64,000 nucleotides of DNA. Origin: Elusimicrobiota bacterium. Lineage in GTDB: Bacteria > Elusimicrobiota > Elusimicrobia > FEN-1173. The stretch's first letter is position 1; each line of letters opens with the position of its first letter. The DNA lies in assembly GCA_016715645.1 (NCBI GenBank), contig JADJZR010000019.1:1-64000 (forward strand), written 5' to 3'. This document shows positions 52,908 through 60,778 of the stretch, piece after piece. The notes under the pieces were generated by a model. It worked only from the letters and a program-made list of their open reading frames with translations, was not told the DNA's origin and did not search any database. A program made the translations under genes and the position numbers.

Positions 52908-53333
52908 GTGTTTCTGAGCGGCGAGCATCGTCATGGTTTGGATGACAAGCGTCGGTTGGCGCTTCCGGCTCGGCTCCGTCAGAACGCCCGTCGGTTCGTG
53001 ATGGCCCGGGGATGGGAAGGATGCCTGTCGCTCTATACGGAGGACGAATGGAAGAAATTACTCGCCAAGCTGGATGGTTTGCCCGTTGCCAACAAAGTGC
53101 ACGCGCGCGCTTACAAACGTCTTTTGATTTCGGGGGCGATGTGTGTGGACGCGGATGGGCAGGGGCGCCTCTTGGTCCCCGAATCCTTAGGGCGATACGC
53201 CGGCATTCAAAAGGACGTGACGGTGGTCGGTATGGAGAACCGGATCGAACTTTGGTCTTCGGAGCGTTGGGCGTCCTATAAACGACGGGCCGAAAAGAGC
53301 GCCGCCCAGATCGCCGCACACATTGACCTCTGA
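52908..53333 (+). CDS. mraZ: Transcriptional regulator MraZ
   Basis: 141 residues from GTG 52908. GGAGGA at 52895-52900 gives good spacing, and the product then begins VFLSGEHRHGLDDKRRLALPARLR, the canonical MraZ start. Earlier GTG codons (52872, 52875) lie inside the operator. Two SpoVT/AbrB-like halves are visible; the second has DGQGRLLVPESLGRYAGI. MraZ forms a ring and represses the dcw genes and itself. It overlaps the probable rsmH start. Confidence 0.9.
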   Translation: MFLSGEHRHGLDDKRRLALPARLRQNARRFVMARGWEGCLSLYTEDEWKKLLAKLDGLPVANKVHARAYKRLLISGAMCVDADGQGRLLVPESLGRYAGIQKDVTVVGMENRIELWSSERWASYKRRAEKSAAQIAAHIDL

Positions 53334-54260
53334 GGGATTGGGTCTTACCGGTCCCGCGTCAGGCGGTGGGGAAACGGAGGCGGCGGGTGGGTCAATCGCT
53401 CACCGGTCCGTGTTGCTGTCCGAAAGTATCGCCGGGTTGCTGGTTCGGCCCGGTGGGCGGTATGTGGACGCGACGGTGGGGCTCGGCGGGCATGCGGAGG
53501 CTATTTTAGAAGCGAGCGCGCCGGACGGTCGGTTGATCGCCGTGGATCGGGACCCGACGTCCTTGGCGGCGGCTCGGGAACGGTTGGCTCGGTTTAGGGA
53601 CCGCGTGACGTTTGTGGCGGGCAATTATGATCGGTTCGAAGAGCGGGCGGACATTCGCCCGGGTTCCTTAGATGGAATTTTGGCGGATTTGGGGGTTTCC
53701 TCGCCCCAGTTAGACCGGGAAGAGCGGGGGTTCAGTTTTATGCGATCGGGCCCGTTGGACATGCGGATGGATCCGACTCAGGGGAAACCGCGCGGCAATT
53801 CCTGATGGGCGCGTCGCCGGAAGAGTTGGAATCGTGTCTGAAAGCGGCGGGAGAAGTGCGGTTTGCCCGTAAGTTAGCACGGCGGTTGTTGGAGGCGGCA
53901 CCCGATTTGACGACCACCGATCAGTTGGCCGCGGCGGTGTGCCGGTGGGTGCCGCGACGGGGAAAAAATCACCCTGCCACGCGGGTGTTTTTGGCGTTGC
54001 GCATGGCGGTGAATCAAGAGTTGGAGAGTTTAACGGAATTTTTGCGCCGGGCTGTGGGGGTTTTGAAACCGGGCGGGCGGTTGGCGGTGATCTCCTTTCA
54101 TTCGGGGGAGGACCGGCTGGTCAAGTGGTTTGGGCGCGGGGAAGCGGCGGCGGGGCGGTTTCGGATCATCACCAAAAAGCCTCTGGAGGCGTCCGAAGAG
54201 GAACAGCGCCTCAACCCTCGGTCCCGGAGCGCCAAATTGCGGGTGTTCGAAAAAATTTAG
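53323..54260 (+). pseudogene. rsmH: 16S rRNA (cytosine1402-N4)-methyltransferase RsmH, one frameshift
   Basis: The N part (HRSVLLSESIAGLLVRPGGRYVDATVGLGGHAEAIL, VDRDPTSLAAARERL, DLGVSSPQLDREERGFSF, PLDMRMDPTQG) and C part (EVRFARKLARRLLE, FLALRMAVNQELESL, GGRLAVISFHSGEDRLVKWF) are both intact. One G is missing in CAGGGGAAACC near 53779-53783; restoring it reads QGETARQFLMGASPEELE. The start is unclear: TTG 53323 or TTG 53338. RsmH methylates C1402 of 16S rRNA and heads the dcw genes. The TAG stop lies in the left 8-base flank of repeat E. Confidence 0.88.
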
Positions 54261-54434
54261 GTTACTGCTCAGCTCCCTCACCCTGCCCTCTCCCAAGAGG
54301 AGAGGGAAATCTTTGTTTTCCTTCCCCTCTTGGGGGAAGGCCCTTCGGGCCCGGGGCCTGCTCGGCCCGTTGCAATCGTGTGCCGCGGGCACACGCAACC
54401 CCCGAAGGGGCGGATGAGGGACCTGGGTAGTTAC
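54261..54434. mobile_element. Intergenic MITE-like repeat E
   Basis: Ends GTTACTGCTCAG and CTGGGTAGTTAC. The flanks AAATTTAG (54253-54260) and AAGTTTAG (54435-54442) match at 7 of 8. Hairpins CCCTCTCC/GGAGAGGG loop CAAGA and CCTTCCCC/GGGGAAGG loop TCTTG. It has the same inner module as repeat B, with GTGTGCC-GCG-GGCACAC in place of GTGTGCC-ACT-GGCACAC. It separates rsmH from ftsL. Confidence 0.82.
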
Positions 54435-54461
54435 AAGTTTAGACACCACGAGCGACAGAAC

Positions 54462-54496
54462 CCGGGAGAGGAAAGGCTTGTCCTTTCCTCTCCCGG
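54462..54496 (+). terminator. Perfect 15-bp hairpin before ftsL
   Basis: CCGGGAGAGGAAAGG pairs exactly with CCTTTCCTCTCCCGG across a 5-base CTTGT loop. Only a short TTTT (54500-54503) follows. It is not part of repeat E. It could attenuate or process the transcript between rsmH and the division genes. Confidence 0.6.
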
Positions 54497-54522
54497 ACAT
54501 TTTGAAACAGCGGAGGCCGCAC

Positions 54523-54804
54523 GTGCGGGGTTCCCGGGAGATGGGAACCGCCCTCTTTGTTGGAGGGGGCGGGTTGTTTATTTTGTTTTCGGTTTCGGCT
54601 TGGTTCCATGTCCAGTCGGTGCGGTTGTCCTATCGGGCCCAATCGGTTCGCCAGGACTTGGATCGGTTGGAACGCAAGGAACAGGCCGAACGCCGTCGTT
54701 TGGAGTCGGCGATGTCGTTGGCCCGTTTGGACCAGACGGCCCGGTCTCGGCGGGGATTGGCGTTGCCTCGTCCGGACCAGGTTCGCCTTTTGCCCGACGT
54801 TTGA
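54523..54804 (+). CDS. ftsL: Cell division protein FtsL-like
   Basis: 93 residues from GTG 54523, chosen because GGAGG lies 6 bases upstream (54512-54516). One membrane helix (GTALFVGGGGLFILFSVSAWF) is followed by a short periplasmic helix rich in Arg, Glu and Gln (RLSYRAQSVRQDLDRLERKEQAERRRLE), a coiled coil as expected for the FtsL/B/Q divisome linker. FtsL proteins are poorly conserved, so position between rsmH and ftsI carries much of the weight. Confidence 0.75.
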   Translation: MRGSREMGTALFVGGGGLFILFSVSAWFHVQSVRLSYRAQSVRQDLDRLERKEQAERRRLESAMSLARLDQTARSRRGLALPRPDQVRLLPDV

Positions 54805-54806
54805 CC

Positions 54807-56513
54807 GTGCGTTTTCGATTTCGCCTGGTGATGGGGCTGATGGCCGCGGGGTTTCTGGCGGTGACAGCGCGGTTGGCCTATCTTCAGGTTTGGCGCCATC
54901 GGGATTTGTCCCAACGAGCTCAGTCCCAAGCGGAACGGTGGGTTCGCGATGCTCCGCGCCGGGCGCCCATCCGGGACCGGCACGGAGACGTGTTGGTGGA
55001 TTCCGTTCGGGTGGCGTCGTGTTACGCCGATCCCCGCCTGTTGCCCCACCCCGATACCACGGCCCAGCGGTTGGCGAAACCCCTCCGTCTGTCCGCGTCT
55101 GAAATCACTGAGCGCATTCGGCGAGCGCCCGGCGCGTTCGTGTGGCTGAAACGGCGATTGGGCGCCGACGAATCACGGGCGATCGAAGAAGAAAATTTAC
55201 GCGGCATCGGTTTGCAATGGGAATACCGGCGGTTTTATCCCAACGGGGATTTGGCCGGCCCCCTCTTGGGCGTTGTGGGGGAAGACGGCCGAGGATTGTC
55301 GGGCCTGGAATACGCGTTCAACAAAGAATTGATGGACCCCCGTCCGCCCTTACGGGCCCTGCGCGACGGGCGGGGGCGGCGGTTAATGGAAACGTCTTCC
55401 GAACGGCCTTCGGCCGGCGGGTTGCGGCTGAGCATCGATCGGAAAATCCAATTCATTGCCGAGCGGGAACTGGACACGGCTTTACGGCGTGCCCAGGCCC
55501 GATCGGGCATCGTCGTTGTCCAAGACCCTTGGACCGGAGAGATTTTGGCCATGGCGGGCCGGCCGGCGGTTTCCCTGACGTCGGAGTCGGTGGCTTCGCC
55601 CGAGGAACTCATGGTGAGGGCCGTTCAATGGTCCTTCGAACCCGGATCCACGTTCAAAGTGGTGACGGCGGCGGCCGCGTTGGAAAACAAGTCGGTTCGG
55701 CCCGGGGAATTGATAAACTGTGAGTCCGGGAAGTGGAAATACGCCGACGTCGAAATCAACGATCACGAACCGGAAAAGATCATCACGTTTGCCCGGTCCA
55801 TGGAAGTCTCCTCCAACATCGCTTTATCGAAAGTGGGGTTGCGCGTCGGCAAAGAAAAGATGTACGACACCGTGCGCGCTTTTGGATTCGGATCGCGGAC
55901 CGGTTTTGATCTTCCGGGTGAGGCGGTGGGCCTCTTAAAACCACCGTCCCAATGGAGCGGTGTGACCTTGCCGATCCTGTCGTTCGGTCAGGAAGTGGGG
56001 GTGACGGCCCTTCAGTTGGCCGGGGCGTTCAGCGCTATCGCCAACGGCGGGCGGCTGCTGGAACCTCACGTCTGCCTGGACGCCGATTGGCCTTCCGGGG
56101 AAACGCCCCGGTGGCCGGTCCCGACGGAGGTGCGGCGCGTCATGAGCCCCGAGACCGCGGCCACGTTGACCACTTTTATGGAAGGTGTTGTGTTAAAGGG
56201 GACCGGGGTGGACGCGGTTTTGCCGGGTTGGCAAGTGGCCGGAAAGACGGGGACCGCGCAAAAAATCGATCCCCGCACCCGGGCCTATTCACGGGAAAAA
56301 TACGTGGCGTCCTTTGCAGGGTTCGCCCCGTCGCGTCGGCCGCGGTTGACCATCGTGGTGATCATCGACGAACCCAAAGGGCTCATCTGGGGAGGCTACA
56401 ACGCCGCCCCGGTGTTTAAGAACATCGCGTGGCAGGCGCTTTCGTTGTTGGGGGTTCCCACCGATGAGCCCCCGCCGCCCGGCCCGGCGTCGAAAGGAGA
56501 AAAAAAACGGTGA
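54807..56513 (+). CDS. ftsI: Septal transpeptidase FtsI / penicillin-binding protein
   Basis: Cross-links septal peptidoglycan. About 568 residues from GTG 54807 (TTG 54801, overlapping the ftsL stop, is an alternative). An N-terminal membrane helix (LVMGLMAAGFLAVTARLAYLQV) precedes a pedestal domain (RRAPIRDRHGDVLVDSV), then the transpeptidase: STFK (Ser near 281), SSN in MEVSSNIAL, and KTGT (Lys near 480). No PASTA domains at the C-terminus. The GTGA overlap couples it to murE. Confidence 0.92.
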   Translation: MRFRFRLVMGLMAAGFLAVTARLAYLQVWRHRDLSQRAQSQAERWVRDAPRRAPIRDRHGDVLVDSVRVASCYADPRLLPHPDTTAQRLAKPLRLSASEITERIRRAPGAFVWLKRRLGADESRAIEEENLRGIGLQWEYRRFYPNGDLAGPLLGVVGEDGRGLSGLEYAFNKELMDPRPPLRALRDGRGRRLMETSSERPSAGGLRLSIDRKIQFIAERELDTALRRAQARSGIVVVQDPWTGEILAMAGRPAVSLTSESVASPEELMVRAVQWSFEPGSTFKVVTAAAALENKSVRPGELINCESGKWKYADVEINDHEPEKIITFARSMEVSSNIALSKVGLRVGKEKMYDTVRAFGFGSRTGFDLPGEAVGLLKPPSQWSGVTLPILSFGQEVGVTALQLAGAFSAIANGGRLLEPHVCLDADWPSGETPRWPVPTEVRRVMSPETAATLTTFMEGVVLKGTGVDAVLPGWQVAGKTGTAQKIDPRTRAYSREKYVASFAGFAPSRRPRLTIVVIIDEPKGLIWGGYNAAPVFKNIAWQALSLLGVPTDEPPPPGPASKGEKKR

Positions 56514-57979
56514 AACCTTTGTCGGATCTCGTGGACCACGGGCAACCGGTGCCCGTCAGCGGAATTGCCGTGGATTCGCGCGCGGTGAAGCCGGGCAACC
56601 TGTTCGTGGCCATTCGGGGCGTCCACCACGATGGACACGATCACGTGGACGACGCGGTTCGGGCGGGCGCGGCCGCGATCCTGGCTGAACGGCCGGTGAC
56701 GGCGCCTGTTCCGGTCCTTCTTGTTCCATCCACGTCGGCGGCGCTGTCCGCAGTGGCGGCGCGGTTTTTTGATTTTCCGGCCCGAGCCCTCGACATCGTC
56801 GGCGTGACCGGGACCAACGGCAAGACCACCATCACCTATCTGCTGGAAAGCATTTGGCGCACGGAATCGGTGTCGGGCGGCGTGATGGGCACCATCGAAT
56901 ATCGGTGGCCCGGCCATTTGGAAAAAGCGGTGAACACCACGCCCCACGCCTTGGACGTTCAACGGTTGTTGGCGGCCATGCGCGCCGATGGTGTCCGCCG
57001 GGTGGCCATGGAAGCCTCCAGCCACGCCCTAGCGTTGGGACGGGTGGAGGACGTGTGTTTTGCTATCGGCATTTTCACCAACTTGACCCAAGACCACCTG
57101 GATTTTCACAAGGACATGGAAGGCTATTTTCAGGCCAAGGGGCGGTTGTTTGAAAGTCTGGCTCGGTCCCCGCGGCCGGTCCGGCGGGCGGTCATCAACC
57201 GGGACGATCCGTGGGCCCCGCGTTTTATCGACAAAACATCCGTGCCGGTCTGGACGTATGGATTAGAAAAATCGGCGGATTTCGGCGCTGTGGATGTTCG
57301 ATTGGCGGCGGACGGGTCTCGTTTTCGACTGGTCAGCCCGATGGGCGAGCGGCCCGTCCATTTGTCCTTGGTGGGCCGCTACAACGTCTACAACGCGTTG
57401 GCCGCCGTGGCGGCGTCGGTTTCGTTGGGGACTCCCCTGGACACGGCGGTTCGCGGCGTGGAATCGTTGGCGGGCGTGCCCGGCCGTTTGGAACGGGTAA
57501 CGGAACACGCCACGGGCGGAATCCCTACGGCGTTTCCGTTCAGCGTGTTTGTGGATTTTGCCCACACGGAAGACGCCCTGCGCAATGTGTTGGGCGCCGT
57601 CCGACCGTTAACGAGAGGGAGGCTTATCGTCCTGTTCGGATGCGGAGGCGATCGCGACAGAACCAAACGGCCGAAAATGGGAGAACTCGCGGCTCGCTTG
57701 GCGGATCATGTGGTGGTGACATCGGACAATCCCCGATCGGAAGATCCTGCCGCCATAGCGGCGGAGGTGGAAGCGGGGGTCAAACGGGTTCTGGACCGAT
57801 CTTACGACGTGTTGGTTGAACGAACGCACGCCATCGGCCGCGCGTTGTCCATGGCGCGGGCGGGCGATGTGGTGGTGTTGGCCGGCAAAGGGCACGAAAC
57901 CTATCAGATTTTCAAGGACCGAACCGAGGATTTCGACGATCGCGTTCACGTTCGACGGTGGTTGGCGGACCGCGCATGA
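56510..57979 (+). CDS. murE: UDP-MurNAc-tripeptide synthetase MurE
   Basis: Adds the third amino acid of the stem peptide. GVTGTNGKTTITYLLE is the ATP site, and TSDNPRSEDP contains DNPR (Asp near 406), the form associated with meso-diaminopimelate rather than lysine. VMGTIEYRWPG and SSHALALGRVEDV are further Mur ligase landmarks. 489 residues; start GTG 56510. The murF start overlaps its stop by 4 nt. Confidence 0.95.
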   Translation: MKPLSDLVDHGQPVPVSGIAVDSRAVKPGNLFVAIRGVHHDGHDHVDDAVRAGAAAILAERPVTAPVPVLLVPSTSAALSAVAARFFDFPARALDIVGVTGTNGKTTITYLLESIWRTESVSGGVMGTIEYRWPGHLEKAVNTTPHALDVQRLLAAMRADGVRRVAMEASSHALALGRVEDVCFAIGIFTNLTQDHLDFHKDMEGYFQAKGRLFESLARSPRPVRRAVINRDDPWAPRFIDKTSVPVWTYGLEKSADFGAVDVRLAADGSRFRLVSPMGERPVHLSLVGRYNVYNALAAVAASVSLGTPLDTAVRGVESLAGVPGRLERVTEHATGGIPTAFPFSVFVDFAHTEDALRNVLGAVRPLTRGRLIVLFGCGGDRDRTKRPKMGELAARLADHVVVTSDNPRSEDPAAIAAEVEAGVKRVLDRSYDVLVERTHAIGRALSMARAGDVVVLAGKGHETYQIFKDRTEDFDDRVHVRRWLADRA

Positions 57980-59343
57980 CCCTTTCCTATTCGTGGGAAG
58001 AATGGGCGGCCTTGGCCGGAGGCCATCTGGGGAAAAAAGGAACGGATCGGCCTGGCCGTGTGGTGATTGATTCACGGGCGGTTCAACCCGGCGATCTCTT
58101 TGTGGCGCTTAAGGGGGAACGGGCGGACGGACACGATTTTTTAAACGAGGTGGCCGCCCGGGGAGCCGCCGGGGCTCTGATCAGCCGGGCGGGGGACGGT
58201 TTGCCCGACGGGTTCGGCTGGATCCGCGTGGACGATCCGTTGGCGGGGTTGCAGAAAGCGGCGGCCGGCCATCGGAAAAAAATGGGCCTGAAGGTGATCG
58301 GAATCACGGGGTCCAACGGAAAAACAACCACCAAAGAAATGCTCGCGCACGTTTTGCGGTCAGCCGGCCGCACCGTGTGCGCCACCCGGGGCAATTTAAA
58401 CAGCCAGATCGGTCTTCCCTTGATGTTGTTGGACCTGAATTCCGAACAATCCCACGCTGTGTTGGAAATGGGGGCTTCCGCTAAGGGGGATTTAACATCG
58501 TTGGCGTCGATGGCATGTCCGGCGATGGTTGTTCTGACCGGTATTGGCCGGGCCCATTTGGAAACTTTTGGGTCGCCGGAAGGGGTTCTGGCCGCCAAAT
58601 GGGAACTGGTGGAATTTTTGGGCAAAGAGGGGATCGCTTTTTTGAACGGGGACGATCCGCGATTAATGGAAAAAAAGAGCGACGCGGGTTGTTCGGTGGT
58701 GACGTTTGGAACGGGTCCCGGCTTGGATGTGCGGGCCGAACGGGTCCGCCAGGACCCCGCGGCCGTTTTTGACCTGGTGGTGGGCGGCGCCCGTCGGGAA
58801 GTCCGCCTTCCGGTTCCGGGAATTTTCAACGTGACCAACGCTCTGGCCGCCGCGGCGGTGGCGTTGTGGGAACGGGTGCCGTTGCCCGACGTGGCCCGGG
58901 CCCTGGGGACGTTTACGCCGCCGGCTCAACGCATGCAAGTTCGGCGCCGGCCGGACGGCGCCTTGTTTGTGATCGACGCGTACAACGCCAATCCCGATTC
59001 CATGGCGGCCAGCCTGAACAGTTTCGTCAACGCTTATCCCGGTTCGCCCAAAGTGGTTGTGCTGGGAAGCATGCTGGAGTTGGGCGAAGTCTCGGAACAC
59101 GAACACCGCCAGCTGGGCCAGGCGTTGGCAACGCTTCCCCTGGAACGGGTCTTCTTTGTCGGACCGGAAGGCCCCTGGGTTCGAGCCGGTTATGACGATG
59201 CCGGAGGGAAAAAATTATTTACAATGGGAGAGGATCGCTTCGCGTTGCGCGACGAAATCGCCCGCGTTCTCCGGCCGGACGCCGTCGTTCTGTTCAAAGC
59301 CTCCCGCGGCGTCCGGTTGGAAGAAATTTATGAAAGTCTATAA
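57976..59343 (+). CDS. murF: UDP-MurNAc-tripeptide:D-Ala-D-Ala ligase MurF
   Basis: Adds the D-Ala-D-Ala dipeptide in the cytoplasm. From ATG 57976 (ATGA overlap with murE) it has VIDSRAVQPGDLFVALKGERADGHDF, the P-loop GITGSNGKTTTKE, and FNVTNALAAAAVAL and AYNANPDSM in the C-terminal domain. 455 residues. The stop TAA is created by the first bases of repeat F. Joining the DNA across the repeat would restore ESLLKGAWQTG and a stop at 59595, so seven or eight residues appear to have been lost from the tail. Confidence 0.95.
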   Translation: MTLSYSWEEWAALAGGHLGKKGTDRPGRVVIDSRAVQPGDLFVALKGERADGHDFLNEVAARGAAGALISRAGDGLPDGFGWIRVDDPLAGLQKAAAGHRKKMGLKVIGITGSNGKTTTKEMLAHVLRSAGRTVCATRGNLNSQIGLPLMLLDLNSEQSHAVLEMGASAKGDLTSLASMACPAMVVLTGIGRAHLETFGSPEGVLAAKWELVEFLGKEGIAFLNGDDPRLMEKKSDAGCSVVTFGTGPGLDVRAERVRQDPAAVFDLVVGGARREVRLPVPGIFNVTNALAAAAVALWERVPLPDVARALGTFTPPAQRMQVRRRPDGALFVIDAYNANPDSMAASLNSFVNAYPGSPKVVVLGSMLELGEVSEHEHRQLGQALATLPLERVFFVGPEGPWVRAGYDDAGGKKLFTMGEDRFALRDEIARVLRPDAVVLFKASRGVRLEEIYESL

Positions 59344-59561
59344 CGACTCAGGGGTCTTTCCCTCTCCTCTTGGGAGGCTGGTCGCAGAGCTCCCAGCACC
59401 GGGGGCGGCAGAGCCGCTGATGCGAGGGAAGGGTGAGGGAACTGTTTCTCCGACCACACTACGGTCCGGATCCCTCATCCGGCCCTCCGGGCCACCTTCT
59501 CCCAAGCGGAGAAGGAAGGCTGTTCTCTATCGTCGGAGACGACAGAAACCTGAGCAGTTAC
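59340..59561. mobile_element. Intergenic MITE-like repeat F
   Basis: Ends ATAACGACTCAGG and CCTGAGCAGTTAC. Perfect flanking 8-mers GAAAGTCT at 59332-59339 and 59562-59569 (the next base, A, matches too). Hairpin CCTTCTCC/GGAGAAGG with loop CAAGC and a partial partner CCCTCTCC with loop TCTTG. The inner part has GCAGAGCCGCTGATGCGAG, shared with the degenerate copy near 566. It sits at the murF stop codon. Confidence 0.85.
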
Positions 59562-59688
59562 GAAAGTCTATTGAAGGGGGCATGGCAGACGGGCTGACTT
59601 TCTTTCAACGGGAGACGTCAATCGGCTTGAAGTCAATTAGTCATCCATGTCCCCCTGAAATGGCGGGAACAAAAAGAGAGGATATTGC

Positions 59689-60777
59689 GTGCTATATTTC
59701 TTAGCGTCGTGGCGGGACGTGTTTTCGCCGTTAAATGTTTTTCAGTATATTTCGTTTCGGTCGGGCGGGGCTTTTTTGACGTCGCTCCTTGTTTGTTGGC
59801 TGTTCGGCCGACCGCTGGTCCGGTTATTGAACGGGCTGAAAATGCAGCAGTTCATTCGTGAATACGGACCCCAAACTCATCTCAAAAAAGCGGGGACCCC
59901 CACCATGGGCGGGTTGCTGATTCTTGGGGCGATGGTCGTTTCGACGGTTCTGTGGGCCCGTTTGGACAACCGGTTCATCCTGTGGTCTTTGGCGACGGTT
60001 TTTATCCTGGGAACTGTTGGGTTTGTGGATGACTATCGCAAATGGTTAAAAAAGCATCCGGCGGGCGGCTTGTCGGCCCAAACGAAAATGGCGGTTCAGG
60101 TGGCCTTGGGGTTGGCGGTGGGGATTTATTTCTACTTTTTTCCCTCGAACCTCGAGTTCGGACCTCGGGTGTTTGTCCCGTATTTGAAAGAAGTCCATTT
60201 CTGGCTGGGCGGTTTTTCGGTGGCGTTGGCCATGGCGGTGATTGTGGGAGCGTCCAACGCGGTCAATTTAACGGACGGGCTCGACGGATTGGCGCCGGGA
60301 ACCTTGACGGTGAGCGCCTTGACGTTCGCCGTGTTCGCGTACATGGCCGGCAACGCCAAATGGGCGGAGTATCTTCGGTTGGTGCACGTGCCCGGCGCGG
60401 GGGAGCTGACGGTGTTTCTGGCGGGAATGGCCGGGGCTTGCTTGGGATTTTTGTGGTACAACGCCCATCCGGCTGAAATTTTTATGGGCGACACCGGGTC
60501 GTTGCCCCTGGGGGGCGTGCTGGGCTTCGCGGCGTTAAGCGTTAAACAGGAACTGATCCTGTTGGTGGTGGGCGGCATTTTCGTGGCCGAGGCCCTGTCG
60601 GTTCTTCTTCAAGTGGGGTCGGTTCGGCTCCGGGGGGGCCGACGAGTGTTTCGAATGGCGCCGTTGCATCATCATTTTGAATTGGCGGGGTTGGCGGAAA
60701 CCAAGGTCACCATCCGGTTTTGGATCGCGGCCATTGTGTTGGCCCTTTTGGCGCTGACGTCCATTAAAATTCGCTGA
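59689..60777 (+). CDS. mraY: Phospho-MurNAc-pentapeptide transferase MraY
   Basis: Makes lipid I by moving phospho-MurNAc-pentapeptide onto undecaprenyl phosphate. About ten membrane helices, with DDYRKWLKKHP, NAVNLTDGLDGLAPG and APLHHHFELAGLAE carrying the catalytic and conserved polar residues; TMGGLLIL is also family-typical. 362 residues from GTG 59689. 127 bases of short spacer lie between repeat F and this start, with no other gene. Confidence 0.95.
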   Translation: MLYFLASWRDVFSPLNVFQYISFRSGGAFLTSLLVCWLFGRPLVRLLNGLKMQQFIREYGPQTHLKKAGTPTMGGLLILGAMVVSTVLWARLDNRFILWSLATVFILGTVGFVDDYRKWLKKHPAGGLSAQTKMAVQVALGLAVGIYFYFFPSNLEFGPRVFVPYLKEVHFWLGGFSVALAMAVIVGASNAVNLTDGLDGLAPGTLTVSALTFAVFAYMAGNAKWAEYLRLVHVPGAGELTVFLAGMAGACLGFLWYNAHPAEIFMGDTGSLPLGGVLGFAALSVKQELILLVVGGIFVAEALSVLLQVGSVRLRGGRRVFRMAPLHHHFELAGLAETKVTIRFWIAAIVLALLALTSIKIR

Positions 60778-60778
60778 C

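Noticed and set aside
54330..54800. N-terminal extension of FtsI from the open frame beginning at 54330
   Set aside because: It runs through repeat E and across ftsL in another frame; the membrane helix right after 54807 marks the true start.
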